A stretch of 64,000 nt of DNA from Vreelandella sedimenti (GCF_013416325.1 NZ_JACCGK010000012.1:124001-188000); one strand, 5' to 3'; positions 9,045 to 18,548 are shown, counted from the first letter of the stretch. A program made the numbers and translations. The notes: generated by a model from the sequence alone, not told the origin.

Positions 9045-9083
9045 AAATACATCAAGCTGTAGCAATGAGACTGCGCCCAGGTG

Positions 9084-10595
9084 CTACTTTGCCAGCTGCC
9101 GCTTCTTTACCAATGCCCTGACCAGTTTTGCTATCAAAGGATATAAGAAAAACAGCAGGGTAATGGACAAAAGAGTTGTCGCAATCGGGCTGCCAAAGAA
9201 GATCGACGGATCACCACGCGAAATATCCAGTGCCTGTCGCAGGCTTGTTTCCAGCCTGGGCGTCAATACAAATGCCAATAACAGGGGCGCTACCGGATAC
9301 TTGGCGACATTCATGAAAAAGGCGATCACGCCAGCCCCCAGCATAAACCACACATCGAACATACTATTGTTGACGCTATAGGAACCCACTACACAGACCA
9401 CAGCAATGACCGGTATCATGAATGCTGGAGGAACGCGTAACAGCTTAACAAGGAAAGGGATAATGGCGAGTGCTGCGAGTACCGCCATGACATTACCCAG
9501 GTACATGGATGAAATCAGCCCCCAGACGAAATCAGGGCTATTTTGGAACAGCATCGGGCCTGGCTGCACTCCCCACATCATCAAACCGCCCAGCAGCACG
9601 GCGGCTGTCCCAGAGCCCGGAATACCCAAGGAAAGTAGGGGAGCGAAAGAGCCTGCGGCAGCCGCATTGTTTCCTGCTTCGGAAGCTGCAACCCCTTCGA
9701 TTCTACCCGTTCCCATCTCAGCACCGTGCCGACCGACTTTCTTTTCAAGCACGTAAGCCAAGAAAGACCCGGTCGTGGCCCCTGCGCCTGGCAGGATACC
9801 CACCAGATTACCTAGCACGCCCGAGCGAAGGGAAGTGGGAATGATGCTGCGCAATTCACTACGGTCCAATAAGCTTTCGCGAAGAGATAGCTTTGTCATC
9901 AAACCGGCGGCATCTACTCTGTTGACCATCATTTCCAGAACCTGACTGAAGCCAAACATGCCGATGACCAATGGAATAAAGGAAATTCCATTCAGCAAAT
10001 ACATCGAATCAAAAGTAAATCTTGGCTGACCAAAAGCCAAACCAATACCTACCATCGAAAGCATGATGCCTATGAACGTGGAAACCAGGCCCTTCTTGGG
10101 ACTATCTCCCAACAACCAGCCAATGGAGCACAGCGCAAGAATTACCAAGGCGGCGACTTCCGCCGGACCAAACAATAACCCGATTTTTGCCAACGCTGCT
10201 CCCATGAACGTCAGCATGACAATCCCAATGGTCCCACCAATAAAAGAGGAAATGTTAGCTGTAAATAGTGCCTTACCTGCCTGCCCCTTTTTCGAAAGCG
10301 GATAACCATCCAGGGCCGTTACGACAGCCGGTGCATCACCAGGTATATTGAGCATGATGGCACTGTAGGACCCCCCATACATGCAACCGTAATATACGGC
10401 ACCCAGCATAATAATGCCGGTGATAGGGTCCATCTGAAACGTCAGTGGCAACAACAAGGCAACGCCAGTTACGGAGCCAAGGCCCGGAATCGCTCCGATC
10501 ACGATACCTAAGCCTGCCCCGACAAGAGCAGCGAGTATGTTTGAGAAGGTCAGCGACGTCGCGAAACCCGACATCAGGGATTGAAGGATATCCAT
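9084..10595 (-). CDS. tctA: Tripartite tricarboxylate transporter, large membrane subunit
   Basis: A 503-aa, very hydrophobic protein with about 11-12 membrane segments, of standard TctA length. Family landmarks are GAIPGLGSVTGVALLLP near residue 37 and the internal repeat GILPGAGATTGSF near 260, plus YGGSYSAIMLNIPGD. It is the main channel subunit of a secondary, substrate-binding-protein-dependent transporter for carboxylates. It follows tctB by 15 bases and ends the tctCBA transcript. The substrate cannot be read from the sequence; the neighbouring CoA-transferase and crotonase-like pair suggests a carboxylic acid that becomes a CoA ester. Confidence 0.93.
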   Translation of the reverse strand: MDILQSLMSGFATSLTFSNILAALVGAGLGIVIGAIPGLGSVTGVALLLPLTFQMDPITGIIMLGAVYYGCMYGGSYSAIMLNIPGDAPAVVTALDGYPLSKKGQAGKALFTANISSFIGGTIGIVMLTFMGAALAKIGLLFGPAEVAALVILALCSIGWLLGDSPKKGLVSTFIGIMLSMVGIGLAFGQPRFTFDSMYLLNGISFIPLVIGMFGFSQVLEMMVNRVDAAGLMTKLSLRESLLDRSELRSIIPTSLRSGVLGNLVGILPGAGATTGSFLAYVLEKKVGRHGAEMGTGRIEGVAASEAGNNAAAAGSFAPLLSLGIPGSGTAAVLLGGLMMWGVQPGPMLFQNSPDFVWGLISSMYLGNVMAVLAALAIIPFLVKLLRVPPAFMIPVIAVVCVVGSYSVNNSMFDVWFMLGAGVIAFFMNVAKYPVAPLLLAFVLTPRLETSLRQALDISRGDPSIFFGSPIATTLLSITLLFFLYPLIAKLVRALVKKRQLAK

Positions 10596-10610
10596 GTGAG
10601 ACTTACCTTA

Positions 10611-11087
10611 TTATTGTAACATTTCAAGGAACATGCCTTGAGGAAAGGGAACCTTCAGCCATAGGCCAAACAGTAAATACAGCGCCACCCCTGCGCCAAT
10701 ACCAGTAAAAATCGATTGCTTCCAGGACTTCTTCTCGACTAGAAGAATCCACAATAAGATAAAGAGTGACATGGAAAGAACCATGCCGAGCAAAGGAGTA
10801 CACAGTATCGCCAAGGCCATTGCAGCCGCTGGCCATAGGCTTCTCCCTCCAATAGGTTTTGCACTAACGGGAGAGAAAAAGAATTCATAAATGCCAAGTG
10901 CAGCAGCACCGATACCTGCTACCGCTGCAAAAAAGCCGCCTCCAGGACCATTATTCACCCAGATGCCGTACTTGAAAATGCCAAATGCTGCCCAACAAAG
11001 TCCCATTATCACGATTCCGATGGTGACTAAAGCCGGCAGCCAGGAAAGGCTCTCTCTCTCAGAAGATTGCTCTACTTCCATACTCAT
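10611..11087 (-). CDS. tctB: Tripartite tricarboxylate transporter, small membrane subunit
   Basis: A 158-aa protein with four hydrophobic segments, typical of the TctB family. The last segment ends just before the C-terminal PFPQGMFLEMLQ. The ATG at 11087 (MSMEVEQ) follows GGGAGA and is preferred over an in-frame ATG at 11105. The gene lies between tctC (gap 109 bases) and tctA (gap 15 bases). TctB is poorly conserved, so the call depends partly on its position between the two recognisable subunits. Confidence 0.88.
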   Translation of the reverse strand: MSMEVEQSSERESLSWLPALVTIGIVIMGLCWAAFGIFKYGIWVNNGPGGGFFAAVAGIGAAALGIYEFFFSPVSAKPIGGRSLWPAAAMALAILCTPLLGMVLSMSLFILLWILLVEKKSWKQSIFTGIGAGVALYLLFGLWLKVPFPQGMFLEMLQ

Positions 11088-11196
11088 TTCTCTCCCAACT
11101 TCCATGAAAGCCTAAAGTACCCAAGAGCTTTAACAGAATGCATGAACGTCATGGGTGGCCACAGGCAGCCAAAACCGCCTATAGCCACCAAAGACA

Positions 11197-12168
11197 TTAC
11201 TCGATGATACCGACCTCCTTGAACTTCTCCGCATAGCGGGCCTTCTCTTCACTATAGAACTCGGCGCTCTCCTCGGCTCCCATGAAGGTGCCGATCAGAT
11301 TGTTCTTCTCGATATAATCAGACTTCCATTGCTCACTCTCGGACGCCTTCTTCAGAACGTCCTCCCAATAAGCTACCGCTTCATCCGACATATCAGGAGG
11401 GCCCGCATAGCCACGGAAAATCATTAGTTGGATATCAGGGTAACCAAGTTCAGCAAAGGTCGGAACATCATCGTAAGGTGCTTCGAGCCTCTCATCAGAA
11501 AGCGCTGCAAGACTGCGCACCTGACTCGGATCCATACGCGATCCAAGCTTATATACAGCAGCATCGATATGGCCACCCAGCAAGGCAGACGTCACTTCAC
11601 CCGTGCCACCGAAGGGTACGTACTGGAAATCCGTGCCCAGGCTAGAATTGATCATGGCGAAAGCAAGATGATCCTCGCCTCCACGGCCAGCACCGCCAAT
11701 TGCGATGCTATCAGAGTCTTCTTCTGCCTTTTTGATGAGGTCGTCGAGGCTTTCGACATCGCTATCGGCGGCAACGCCCAGAAGGAGCGTATCAAGCGCG
11801 AGCGTGCCGAGGGGGGTCAAGTCTTCCAGCTGAACATTGGCGTCATTGGTCACCATACTCATCATCTGCCCTCCATTGAAGGTCATGATGGTGTGGTTGT
11901 CGTCGCCCTTGTTATAGGTATAGCTATTACCGACAGCGCCCGAGCCGCCAGGCCGATTGTTGACCAGAATAGTTTCGTCGACAAGATCGCTCTGCCGAAA
12001 CGTCTCCACCAACATGCGAGCATTGATGTCACTACCGCCACCAGCACTGTAGGGAACAACAAACTCCACGTTACGCTCGGGTTCCCAAGCGTTCGCACTA
12101 CCGCTGATAAGAGTGATACCAACCGCACCTGACAGCGCGACCTTACTAAGCTGTTTCACTATGATCAT
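11197..12168 (-). CDS. tctC: TctC-type periplasmic substrate-binding protein
   Basis: A 323-aa secreted protein of the TctC/Bug family: an N-terminal signal peptide ending near SGSANAWEPE, then FVVPYSAGGGSDINARML and NRPGGSGAVGNSYTYN, the usual ligand-loop motifs. It captures a carboxylate in the periplasm and delivers it to TctAB. The ATG at 12168 is chosen; a TTG four codons upstream is the longer option. First gene of tctCBA. The operator at 12352-12366 lies about 185 bases upstream, which puts this transporter in the proposed island regulon. Confidence 0.92.
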   Translation of the reverse strand: MIIVKQLSKVALSGAVGITLISGSANAWEPERNVEFVVPYSAGGGSDINARMLVETFRQSDLVDETILVNNRPGGSGAVGNSYTYNKGDDNHTIMTFNGGQMMSMVTNDANVQLEDLTPLGTLALDTLLLGVAADSDVESLDDLIKKAEEDSDSIAIGGAGRGGEDHLAFAMINSSLGTDFQYVPFGGTGEVTSALLGGHIDAAVYKLGSRMDPSQVRSLAALSDERLEAPYDDVPTFAELGYPDIQLMIFRGYAGPPDMSDEAVAYWEDVLKKASESEQWKSDYIEKNNLIGTFMGAEESAEFYSEEKARYAEKFKEVGIIE

Positions 12169-12351
12169 GTTTTCACCCAAATTATTGTTGTGGCTTTTCC
12201 GTTATATTTCACGACTGAAGCAAACTTAATCGTCATACGCATCCATCATGTGGATGAGTTCAAAGTACGACAGCTTGCTCAAAGTCCGCCTCGGCTTGCA
12301 GAGAAAAACCTGCACCTCGCATACCTTATACTACCTAGGCTGTAGTGATTT

Positions 12352-12366
12352 TGAACTCATAATTCA
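12352..12366. promoter_or_regulatory. Island operator, site 2
   Basis: TGAACTCATAATTCA, identical to site 1 and also followed by TTTTTTCAA, so about 24 bases are shared. It lies upstream of tctC. The identity of core and flank beside two different operons argues for a functional regulator site, not chance. Confidence 0.65.
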
Positions 12367-12568
12367 TTTTTTCAACGTAGACCTTAGTCGATGCTCTCCC
12401 TGTATCTCGCAATGCACCCTTGACTTAAATCGAAAATTACAAATAAATCGTTTTAACAATTACTTTCAAAGCCTTGAAAAGAAGCTTCAGGACTTCCCAA
12501 CTGAGGCTCTAATCTGCTTTCCAGAGTTCGCTCAAGCATATCCAATACAAAAGTCTAATACATAGTTT

Positions 12569-12583
12569 TGAATTCATAATGCA
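12569..12583. promoter_or_regulatory. Island operator, site 3
   Basis: TGAATTCATAATGCA, 103 bases upstream of the aldehyde dehydrogenase ATG. It differs from sites 1 and 2 at two positions and fits TGAAYTCATAATKCA. It probably controls the rightward enzyme genes. Confidence 0.6.
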
Positions 12584-12686
12584 CATTTAAAAAACTACCA
12601 AGCTCTGGGAACAGGTCGATTCCCTTATTGACTGCATGGCTGAGTTTTTATCTGAATTTTTTTATATTCTCCTATAGGAAAACAAA

Positions 12687-14138
12687 ATGAAGCTGAACGA
12701 TTCTGCTCTATTCCGGCAGCATTGCTACATTGACGGACGTTGGACAAATGCCGAAACACGGAGTGTCATCGAAGTCACCAACCCAGCCACCAATGAACGC
12801 TTGGGGACAGTCCCCAAGCTAAGCAAGGACGAGGTTAGCGCGGCTATCGATGCCGCCGATCGCGCCTTCCCCTTATGGAAAGCCAAAACAGCCAAGCAGC
12901 GCTCCTCGATATTGCGAAAGTGGTTCGATCTGTGCATGGAGCACCAGGAGGATCTGGCGCAGATACTGACACTCGAACAGGGCAAGCCACTCCAGGAGGC
13001 CAGGGGAGAAATCGCCTACGGCGCCTCCTTCATCGAATGGTTCGGTGAAGAAGCCAAGCGGGTCTATGGCGACGTCATCCCGGCCCATGCCAATGATCGT
13101 CGCATCGTCGTCACCAAGGAGCCCGTCGGTGTGGTGGCCGCCATTACTCCCTGGAACTTCCCCAACGCCATGATCACACGCAAAGCCGCTGCGGCCATGG
13201 CAGCGGGGTGCAGCGTGGTCGTCAAGCCAGCCTCCAGCACACCCTATTCGGCCTTGGCGCTGGCCGAACTCGCCGAGCGGGCCGGAGTTCCTCAGGGTGT
13301 ATTGAATGTGGTGACGGGGAGTGCGAGTGTTGTGGGCGGCGAGCTGACCGCCAACCCGCGGGTACGCAAGCTCTCTTTCACCGGCTCTACCGAGGTCGGC
13401 AAGATACTGCTCGGCGAGTGTGCGAAAACCGTCAAAAAGGTCTCAATGGAACTGGGCGGCAATGCGCCTTTCATCATTTTTGAGGATGCTGACCTTGACC
13501 AAGCAGTTGCAGGAGTAATGGCGTCCAAGTTTCGCAATACCGGACAGACCTGCGTTTGCGCGAACCGGATTTTCGTTCACGACAAGGTCTACGACGACTT
13601 TGCCGTCCGGCTGGCCAGTGCCGTCAGTGCACAAAAAGTCGGCAATGGCCTCGAGGAGGGAGTAGCGCTTGGCCCCTTGATCAACCCGGCTGCCGTCAAA
13701 AAAGTGGAGCAACATATCGAGGATGCGAAGGCCAAGGGGGCTAGCGTTTACCTGGGCGGGCAACGCCACGCGTTGCAGGGGAATTTCTTCCAGCCGACGA
13801 TCCTGACTAATGTCTCATCCGATTCCCTGCTCATGCACGACGAAACCTTCGGCCCGGTGGCCCCGCTGTTACGATTCAGCGATGAAAACGATGTGATTCG
13901 CCAAGCCAATGACACCTCGCTGGGATTGGCCAGCTACTTCTATACCCGTGATGTGGGGCGCGTCTGGCGCGTCGCGGAAGCCTTGGAATGTGGCATCGTG
14001 GGCATCAACGAAGGCATCATCTCCAGCGAGCTGGCCCCTTTCGGCGGGGTCAAGGAGTCCGGTATTGGCCGCGAGGGTTCCAAGTACGGCATCGATGACT
14101 ATATCGAAATCAAATATCTCTGCATGGGTGGTCTTTGA
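12687..14138 (+). CDS. NAD(P)-dependent aldehyde dehydrogenase, GabD-like
   Basis: A 483-aa aldehyde dehydrogenase close in length and motifs to succinate-semialdehyde dehydrogenases (GabD). Visible are the cofactor region ITPWNFPNAM, FTGSTEVGK, MELGGNAPFIIF with the general-base Glu, and NTGQTCVCANRIF with the catalytic Cys. It oxidises an aldehyde intermediate to the acid in the cytoplasm. It is followed after 34 bases by a hydroxyacid dehydrogenase gene, a pairing that suggests hydroxyacid to semialdehyde to acid steps. Site 3 of the island operator lies upstream. The family call is firm; succinate semialdehyde as the substrate is only one option. Confidence 0.92.
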   Translation: MKLNDSALFRQHCYIDGRWTNAETRSVIEVTNPATNERLGTVPKLSKDEVSAAIDAADRAFPLWKAKTAKQRSSILRKWFDLCMEHQEDLAQILTLEQGKPLQEARGEIAYGASFIEWFGEEAKRVYGDVIPAHANDRRIVVTKEPVGVVAAITPWNFPNAMITRKAAAAMAAGCSVVVKPASSTPYSALALAELAERAGVPQGVLNVVTGSASVVGGELTANPRVRKLSFTGSTEVGKILLGECAKTVKKVSMELGGNAPFIIFEDADLDQAVAGVMASKFRNTGQTCVCANRIFVHDKVYDDFAVRLASAVSAQKVGNGLEEGVALGPLINPAAVKKVEQHIEDAKAKGASVYLGGQRHALQGNFFQPTILTNVSSDSLLMHDETFGPVAPLLRFSDENDVIRQANDTSLGLASYFYTRDVGRVWRVAEALECGIVGINEGIISSELAPFGGVKESGIGREGSKYGIDDYIEIKYLCMGGL

Positions 14139-14172
14139 ATCCCGACCGGCCAAACGACAAAGGACATCACAT

Positions 14173-15066
14173 ATGAGCAGCAAGCAACAACGGGTCGGCA
14201 TGATCGGCGTCGGTTTAATGGGCCATGGAATTGCCAGCAGCCTTCAACGCCATGACTGGCCTCTGAGCTTCCTGGAACATCCCGGCAACCAACCGGTCGA
14301 GGATCTGATCGCCAAGGGTGCGACCGCCTATCCCACTGGGGCGGCTCTCGCTTCCCACTCCGACGTCATCATCCTCTGTGTTACCGGCACGCCCCAGGTG
14401 GAAGAAGTTTTGTTCAGTGACGGTGGCGTTCTGGAGGGCCTTCACTCGGGTACCGTTGTCATCGATTGTTCGACCGCGATACCCAGCTCCACCCTGCGGA
14501 TCGCCGAGGCCGTGGAAGCAGCGGGAGGCCGTTTCCTGGATGCCCCGATGACTCGCACACCCAAGGAAGCCGCCGAGGGCCGGCTCAACCTGATCGTCGG
14601 AGGCGACCATGAGCTCTTCGAAACCCAACTCCCCCTGCTACAAAGTTATGCTGAAAATATCACTCATGCCGGATCGGTTGGCTCGGGTCATAAATTGAAG
14701 TTGCTGCATAACTTCGTCTCAGTCGGCTTTTCCACGGTACTGGCGGAGGCGGCGGCCTGTGCGGAACAAGGCAGCATCGAAGCAGAGGTTTTGGTCGACG
14801 TACTGGCACATGGTGGTGGCGCAGGCACCGTATTGGAGCGGCTGCGCCCGTATATTCTTTCGCGGGATGACAGCGGGTTCCGCTTCAGTATCGCCAACGC
14901 GCACAAGGATCTAGGCTACTACCTAACCATGGCGAACGATACCGGTGCAACAAAGAGCGCGGCTGCAGGAATTTACCAAGTACTAGACGACGCAGAGTCC
15001 TCGGGTCATGCTCACTCGACGATACCCGAGCTTGTCAGCATTCTGACCGACCAGGCACGAAAATGA
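14173..15066 (+). CDS. 3-hydroxyisobutyrate dehydrogenase-family oxidoreductase
   Basis: A 297-aa beta-hydroxyacid dehydrogenase. It has the Rossmann motif GMIGVGLMGHG at the N-terminus, DAPMTRTPKEA (substrate-binding loop, unusually TR where many members have SGG), and GSGHKLKLLHNF with the catalytic Lys. The family includes 3-hydroxyisobutyrate, tartronate-semialdehyde and L-threonate (LtnD) dehydrogenases. The start at 14173 follows the dehydrogenase stop; the open frame extends further upstream inside that gene but that part is a shadow. The specific substrate is unknown; a four-carbon sugar acid would fit the PdxA2-like gene downstream. Confidence 0.88.
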   Translation: MSSKQQRVGMIGVGLMGHGIASSLQRHDWPLSFLEHPGNQPVEDLIAKGATAYPTGAALASHSDVIILCVTGTPQVEEVLFSDGGVLEGLHSGTVVIDCSTAIPSSTLRIAEAVEAAGGRFLDAPMTRTPKEAAEGRLNLIVGGDHELFETQLPLLQSYAENITHAGSVGSGHKLKLLHNFVSVGFSTVLAEAAACAEQGSIEAEVLVDVLAHGGGAGTVLERLRPYILSRDDSGFRFSIANAHKDLGYYLTMANDTGATKSAAAGIYQVLDDAESSGHAHSTIPELVSILTDQARK

Positions 15067-15100
15067 GTCCGGTGCCGGTAAGCGTTATCCATAACGTACG

Positions 15101-16045
15101 TCAACGAATAGTAGCCAACTGGACTTGCTGCCTCAACTCGACAATCAATTCGGCTGTTGCCGGAGAGAGAGGTTCATGCTTGAGGGTAATGATGCCGTAG
15201 TAATCCAGGGGTTTGCCGACGGTAATGGATAACGTGACGTACTGACCGCTGGCCAGCGGCCGGTGTAATACCGAGCGAGGCAATATGGCCAGCATGTCGG
15301 AGGCCAGTAGCAACTGCAGAATGGACTGTGTCGAGGTGGTTTCGATGGTGTTCACAGGTGAAGGTATCCCTTCGTCAGCCAAGGCTTCTTCGAATATGCC
15401 TCGCATGGGGCTGGCCAACGGATGCAAAATCCAAGGCCAGCCGCTCAGTCCATCTAGTGTCACACCATCGACAGTGGCGAGAGGATGTTCCCGACGAGCG
15501 ACGACTCGCAGTGGTTCCTCAAGGAGTGGCTCGAAGTCGAAAAGATTGTGTTGGCTGACATGTGTCAAGCGGCCGATGACCAGATCAAGCCGCTTGCACT
15601 CGAGCGCTAGGAGCAGTCGATCGCTGCTCTGTTCGTCAATACTCACCGATAGCCTTGGTCGCCGCTCTTTAAGGGCGGCGATAGCGGCGGGCAGAATTTC
15701 GGGAGCTGCTGCAGGAATCGCGCCGATCACAAGATGACCGTACCCCCCTTCGCGCAAGACCTGAACGTCATCGACCAGTCGTTGAACGTCGTTCAGAAGG
15801 CGTTCCGCATGCCTTACCACAACTTTACCGAGGTCGGTCGTAACCATGGCGCGAGGCTGACGCTCGAAGATCAAAAATCCGAAGTAGGTCTCCAGGTCGC
15901 GCAACATCTTACTCGCCGCTGGTTGACTTAGATTCATCTGTCTAGCGGCCGCGTGCATGTTACGGCTCTGCTCGAGATTCACCAGCAATTGTAGATGCTT
16001 GAAACGTAACCAGCTGTTAAGGCTGGCGGACATCAGCTTATCCAT
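15101..16045 (-). CDS. LysR-family transcriptional regulator
   Basis: A 314-aa LysR-type regulator. The N-terminal helix-turn-helix includes NMHAAARQMNLSQPAASKM, and the rest is a periplasmic-binding-like effector domain. AAGGAG lies 5 bases before the ATG at 16045; an adjacent ATG is at 16048. It is divergent from the fuconate-dehydratase-like gene and convergent with the oxidoreductase gene, so it probably controls the 16210-18548 enzyme genes. The effector is probably a pathway intermediate (inference). Confidence 0.9.
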   Translation of the reverse strand: MDKLMSASLNSWLRFKHLQLLVNLEQSRNMHAAARQMNLSQPAASKMLRDLETYFGFLIFERQPRAMVTTDLGKVVVRHAERLLNDVQRLVDDVQVLREGGYGHLVIGAIPAAAPEILPAAIAALKERRPRLSVSIDEQSSDRLLLALECKRLDLVIGRLTHVSQHNLFDFEPLLEEPLRVVARREHPLATVDGVTLDGLSGWPWILHPLASPMRGIFEEALADEGIPSPVNTIETTSTQSILQLLLASDMLAILPRSVLHRPLASGQYVTLSITVGKPLDYYGIITLKHEPLSPATAELIVELRQQVQLATIR

Positions 16046-16209
16046 CATGTCTCCTTCACCATCGCATGTATCCAAAGCAAGCTCATATCGATACAACATA
16101 TGATAACTAGAAGTAATCGCTACTAGTCAATTTTTGATTGGCAGGTTATTGAACGGCAAGGCTAAGCTGAAGCGAGTCATGCCAACAAATACACAAGGGC
16201 CCATTGCCG

Positions 16210-17514
16210 ATGACCATGATTACCCATCTGGACGTTCAGGACATTCGATTTCCCACCTCTCGATCCTTGGATGGCTCTGATGCCATGAATGCTGCGCCGG
16301 ACTATTCGGCCACCTATGTGACCTTGCATACCGACACCAGCGACGGGCTTGTGGGGAACGGACTCACTTTCACGATTGGGCGTGGTAACGAGATTTGTGT
16401 CAAAGCGGTTCAATCGCTCGCCTATCTGATCGAGGGTCGCAATCTCGAGGCCATCACCTCCGACATGGGAACCTTCTGGCGACATCTGACCAGCGGCGAT
16501 AGCCAACTTCGTTGGACCGGGCCAGAAAAAGGCGCCATTCATTTGGCCACCGCGGCCATCGTCAATGCCATATGGGATCTTTGGGCCAAATCAGAGCAGA
16601 AACCGGTATGGAAACTACTCGTCGACATGTCCCCAGAACAGCTCGTTAACTGCCTCGACTTCCGCTTCGTCACCGATGCCCTGACACCTCAGGAGGCATT
16701 AGCCATTCTCCGGCGCAAGGTTAGCGGCAAGGCAAGCCGGGAACAGAAAATGTGTGAGCAAGGCTATCCCGCTTATACCACTTCGGCTGGCTGGCTCGGC
16801 TACTCCGTTGACAAAGTGCGTCGTCTCGCTCGCGAAGCCCTGGCGGAAGGTTGGACACACTTCAAGCAGAAAGTGGGCGGCGATCTCAACGAAGACTGCC
16901 AGCGTGCCCAAATTCTCAGGGAGGAGATCGGCTGGGACCGTACCCTGATGATGGACGCCAATCAGATGTGGGATGTCGATGAAGCCATCGCCAACATGCG
17001 TCAGCTGGCCGAATTCGACCCTTTGTGGATCGAGGAGCCCACCAGCCCCGACGATATACTGGGGCATGCCGCAATACGTCAACGCCTCGGTTCGATCGGT
17101 GTCGCTACAGGTGAGCACTGTCATAACCGGGTCATGTTCAAGCAACTGCTACAGGCTGAAGCCATCGACTACTGCCAACTCGATGCCGCCCGCCTGGGAG
17201 GACTCAACGAGGTCATCATCGTGCTATTAATGGCCGCCAAGTTTGGCGTGCCGGTCTGCCCGCATGCTGGCGGTGTCGGCCTCTGCGAGTATGTCCAACA
17301 TATTTCGATGTTCGACTACATCGCCGTTTCGGGCTCGCTGGATGGCCGTATCCTGGAATACGTCGACCACCTGCACGAGCATTTCGAAAACCCGGTGTTG
17401 ATACGTAATGGTCGCTATCAGGTCCCCATGGCGCCCGGCTACAGTATCACCATGCACCCGGAGTCGCTGTCTCGCCATGTTTACCCTGACGGTCAGGCAT
17501 GGAAGGAAAAGTGA
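16210..17514 (+). CDS. L-fuconate dehydratase-like enolase-superfamily enzyme
   Basis: A 434-aa member of the mandelate racemase/enolase superfamily, matching L-fuconate dehydratases in length and motifs. FKQKVGGD supplies the Lys base, MMDANQMWD, WIEEPTSPDD and VATGEHCHN supply the metal ligands, and CPHAGGVGLCEY supplies the second base. Such enzymes dehydrate a sugar acid to its 2-keto-3-deoxy derivative. The ATG at 16210 is 10 bases from AAGGG; 16216 is possible. The gene overlaps or directly adjoins the PdxA2-like gene. L-fuconate is the known substrate of the best-matching subgroup, but other six-carbon acids are possible. Confidence 0.85.
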   Translation: MTMITHLDVQDIRFPTSRSLDGSDAMNAAPDYSATYVTLHTDTSDGLVGNGLTFTIGRGNEICVKAVQSLAYLIEGRNLEAITSDMGTFWRHLTSGDSQLRWTGPEKGAIHLATAAIVNAIWDLWAKSEQKPVWKLLVDMSPEQLVNCLDFRFVTDALTPQEALAILRRKVSGKASREQKMCEQGYPAYTTSAGWLGYSVDKVRRLAREALAEGWTHFKQKVGGDLNEDCQRAQILREEIGWDRTLMMDANQMWDVDEAIANMRQLAEFDPLWIEEPTSPDDILGHAAIRQRLGSIGVATGEHCHNRVMFKQLLQAEAIDYCQLDAARLGGLNEVIIVLLMAAKFGVPVCPHAGGVGLCEYVQHISMFDYIAVSGSLDGRILEYVDHLHEHFENPVLIRNGRYQVPMAPGYSITMHPESLSRHVYPDGQAWKEK

Positions 17515-17540
17515 ACACAACCACTGAGGAGATTCGTAAC

Positions 17541-18548
17541 ATGCCCCAAGTACAACCCTGTATCGCCCTGACCCTCGGCGACCCAGCTGGCATCGGGCCC
17601 GAACTGGTGGCCAGACTGCTGGGGGACCACGATGCGACGGGCCAAGCCAGCATCGTGGTCGTAGGTGACCGCTGGCTATGGGAGGAAGGTCAACGTGTGG
17701 CTGGCATCCGCCATGAACTCCCTGAAATCGCAAGCCTTGCAGAGGCGCGCGGCCAGACAGGCCCAGTGCTGTTACCGACATCGACCATCAAGCCGAAAGA
17801 TGTTGAATACGCCCAGGTCAGTGGCCTGTGCGGCACCTCGGTACTCAAAGTGCTGGCGCAGTGCATGGACGGCGCCAGTGATGGACATGTCGATGCGATC
17901 TGCTTTGCCCCGCTCAACAAGCTCTCCATGAAACAGGGCGGGCTGAAACACGAGGATGAGCTCCACTTCTTCGTCGACCATCTAAAGGTCAAGACCCCCG
18001 TCTGCGAATTCAACACCCTGGGCAACCTTTGGACATCGCGCATCTCCTCACATATCCCGCTTGCTGAGGCGGCGTCGCATGTGACGCCTGAACGCATCCT
18101 CAGCGCCACCCGGTTGATTCATGATGCGTTGGTAGCCGCTGGCATAGAGCAGCCCCGTATCGGGGTAGCGGCGCTAAACCCTCACGCTGGAGAGGGGGGA
18201 ACCTGCGGCCGTGAAGAGATAGACATCATTGCACCGGCAATCGACACATGCCGCGACGAGGGCTTCGCAGCCCAGGGCCCCTTCCCCGCCGACACTATCT
18301 TTCGGCGCGCCCGGGATGGAGAATTCGATGGCATAGTGACCATGTATCACGACCAGGGGCAAATCGCCTTGAAGCTGATGGGCTTCGAACGCGGCGTCAC
18401 TGTTCAGGGTGGACTGCCGATCCCTATTACTACCCCGGCCCATGGCACCGCCTTTGATATCGCAGGACAAGGAAAAGCCAACGTCGAAGCTATACGCCAC
18501 GCCTTCGATATCGCCTGCCGAATGGGGTTAAATTTTATAAGTCGATGA
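17541..18548 (+). CDS. PdxA2-like 4-phosphoerythronate/hydroxythreonine dehydrogenase
   Basis: A 335-aa PdxA-family enzyme: LTLGDPAGIGPELVAR at the N-terminus and three metal-ligand His sites, GGLKHEDELHFF, LNPHAGEGG and MYHDQGQIALK. PdxA makes a vitamin B6 precursor; PdxA2 paralogues act in threonate/erythronate catabolism, oxidatively decarboxylating a 2-keto-4-phospho acid to dihydroxyacetone phosphate. The catabolic neighbours favour PdxA2. The ATG at 17541 has GAGGAG about 9 bases upstream; an earlier ATG at 17499 would overlap the dehydratase gene. No DUF1537 sugar-acid kinase, which normally makes the substrate, is in the window. Confidence 0.85.
   Translation: MPQVQPCIALTLGDPAGIGPELVARLLGDHDATGQASIVVVGDRWLWEEGQRVAGIRHELPEIASLAEARGQTGPVLLPTSTIKPKDVEYAQVSGLCGTSVLKVLAQCMDGASDGHVDAICFAPLNKLSMKQGGLKHEDELHFFVDHLKVKTPVCEFNTLGNLWTSRISSHIPLAEAASHVTPERILSATRLIHDALVAAGIEQPRIGVAALNPHAGEGGTCGREEIDIIAPAIDTCRDEGFAAQGPFPADTIFRRARDGEFDGIVTMYHDQGQIALKLMGFERGVTVQGGLPIPITTPAHGTAFDIAGQGKANVEAIRHAFDIACRMGLNFISR

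Larger units (their letters stand above)
8605..9083. other. Promoter region and tct terminator
   Basis: Non-coding stretch between the crotonase-like gene and the end of tctA. It holds the island operator at 8699-8713, a partial further copy at about 8780-8791, AT-rich promoter-like sequence, and the strong tct terminator hairpin at 9015-9044. The 90-codon minus-strand frame here runs through the terminator and is not credible as a gene. Confidence 0.6.
12169..12686. other. Divergent control region
   Basis: A 518-base non-coding region between tctC (leftward) and the aldehyde dehydrogenase gene (rightward). It is AT-rich and holds two copies of the island operator, 12352-12366 near tctC and 12569-12583 near the dehydrogenase gene, so each divergent promoter seems to have its own site. 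A 105-codon frame inside it has no recognisable similarity or good start and was not called. Confidence 0.6.

Noticed and set aside
8783..9055. 90-codon minus-strand frame
   Set aside because: It begins downstream of, and runs through, the strong tct terminator hairpin.
12248..12565. 105-codon frame between tctC and the aldehyde dehydrogenase gene
   Set aside because: It spans a regulatory region containing two operator sites, has no plausible start signal and no recognisable domain.
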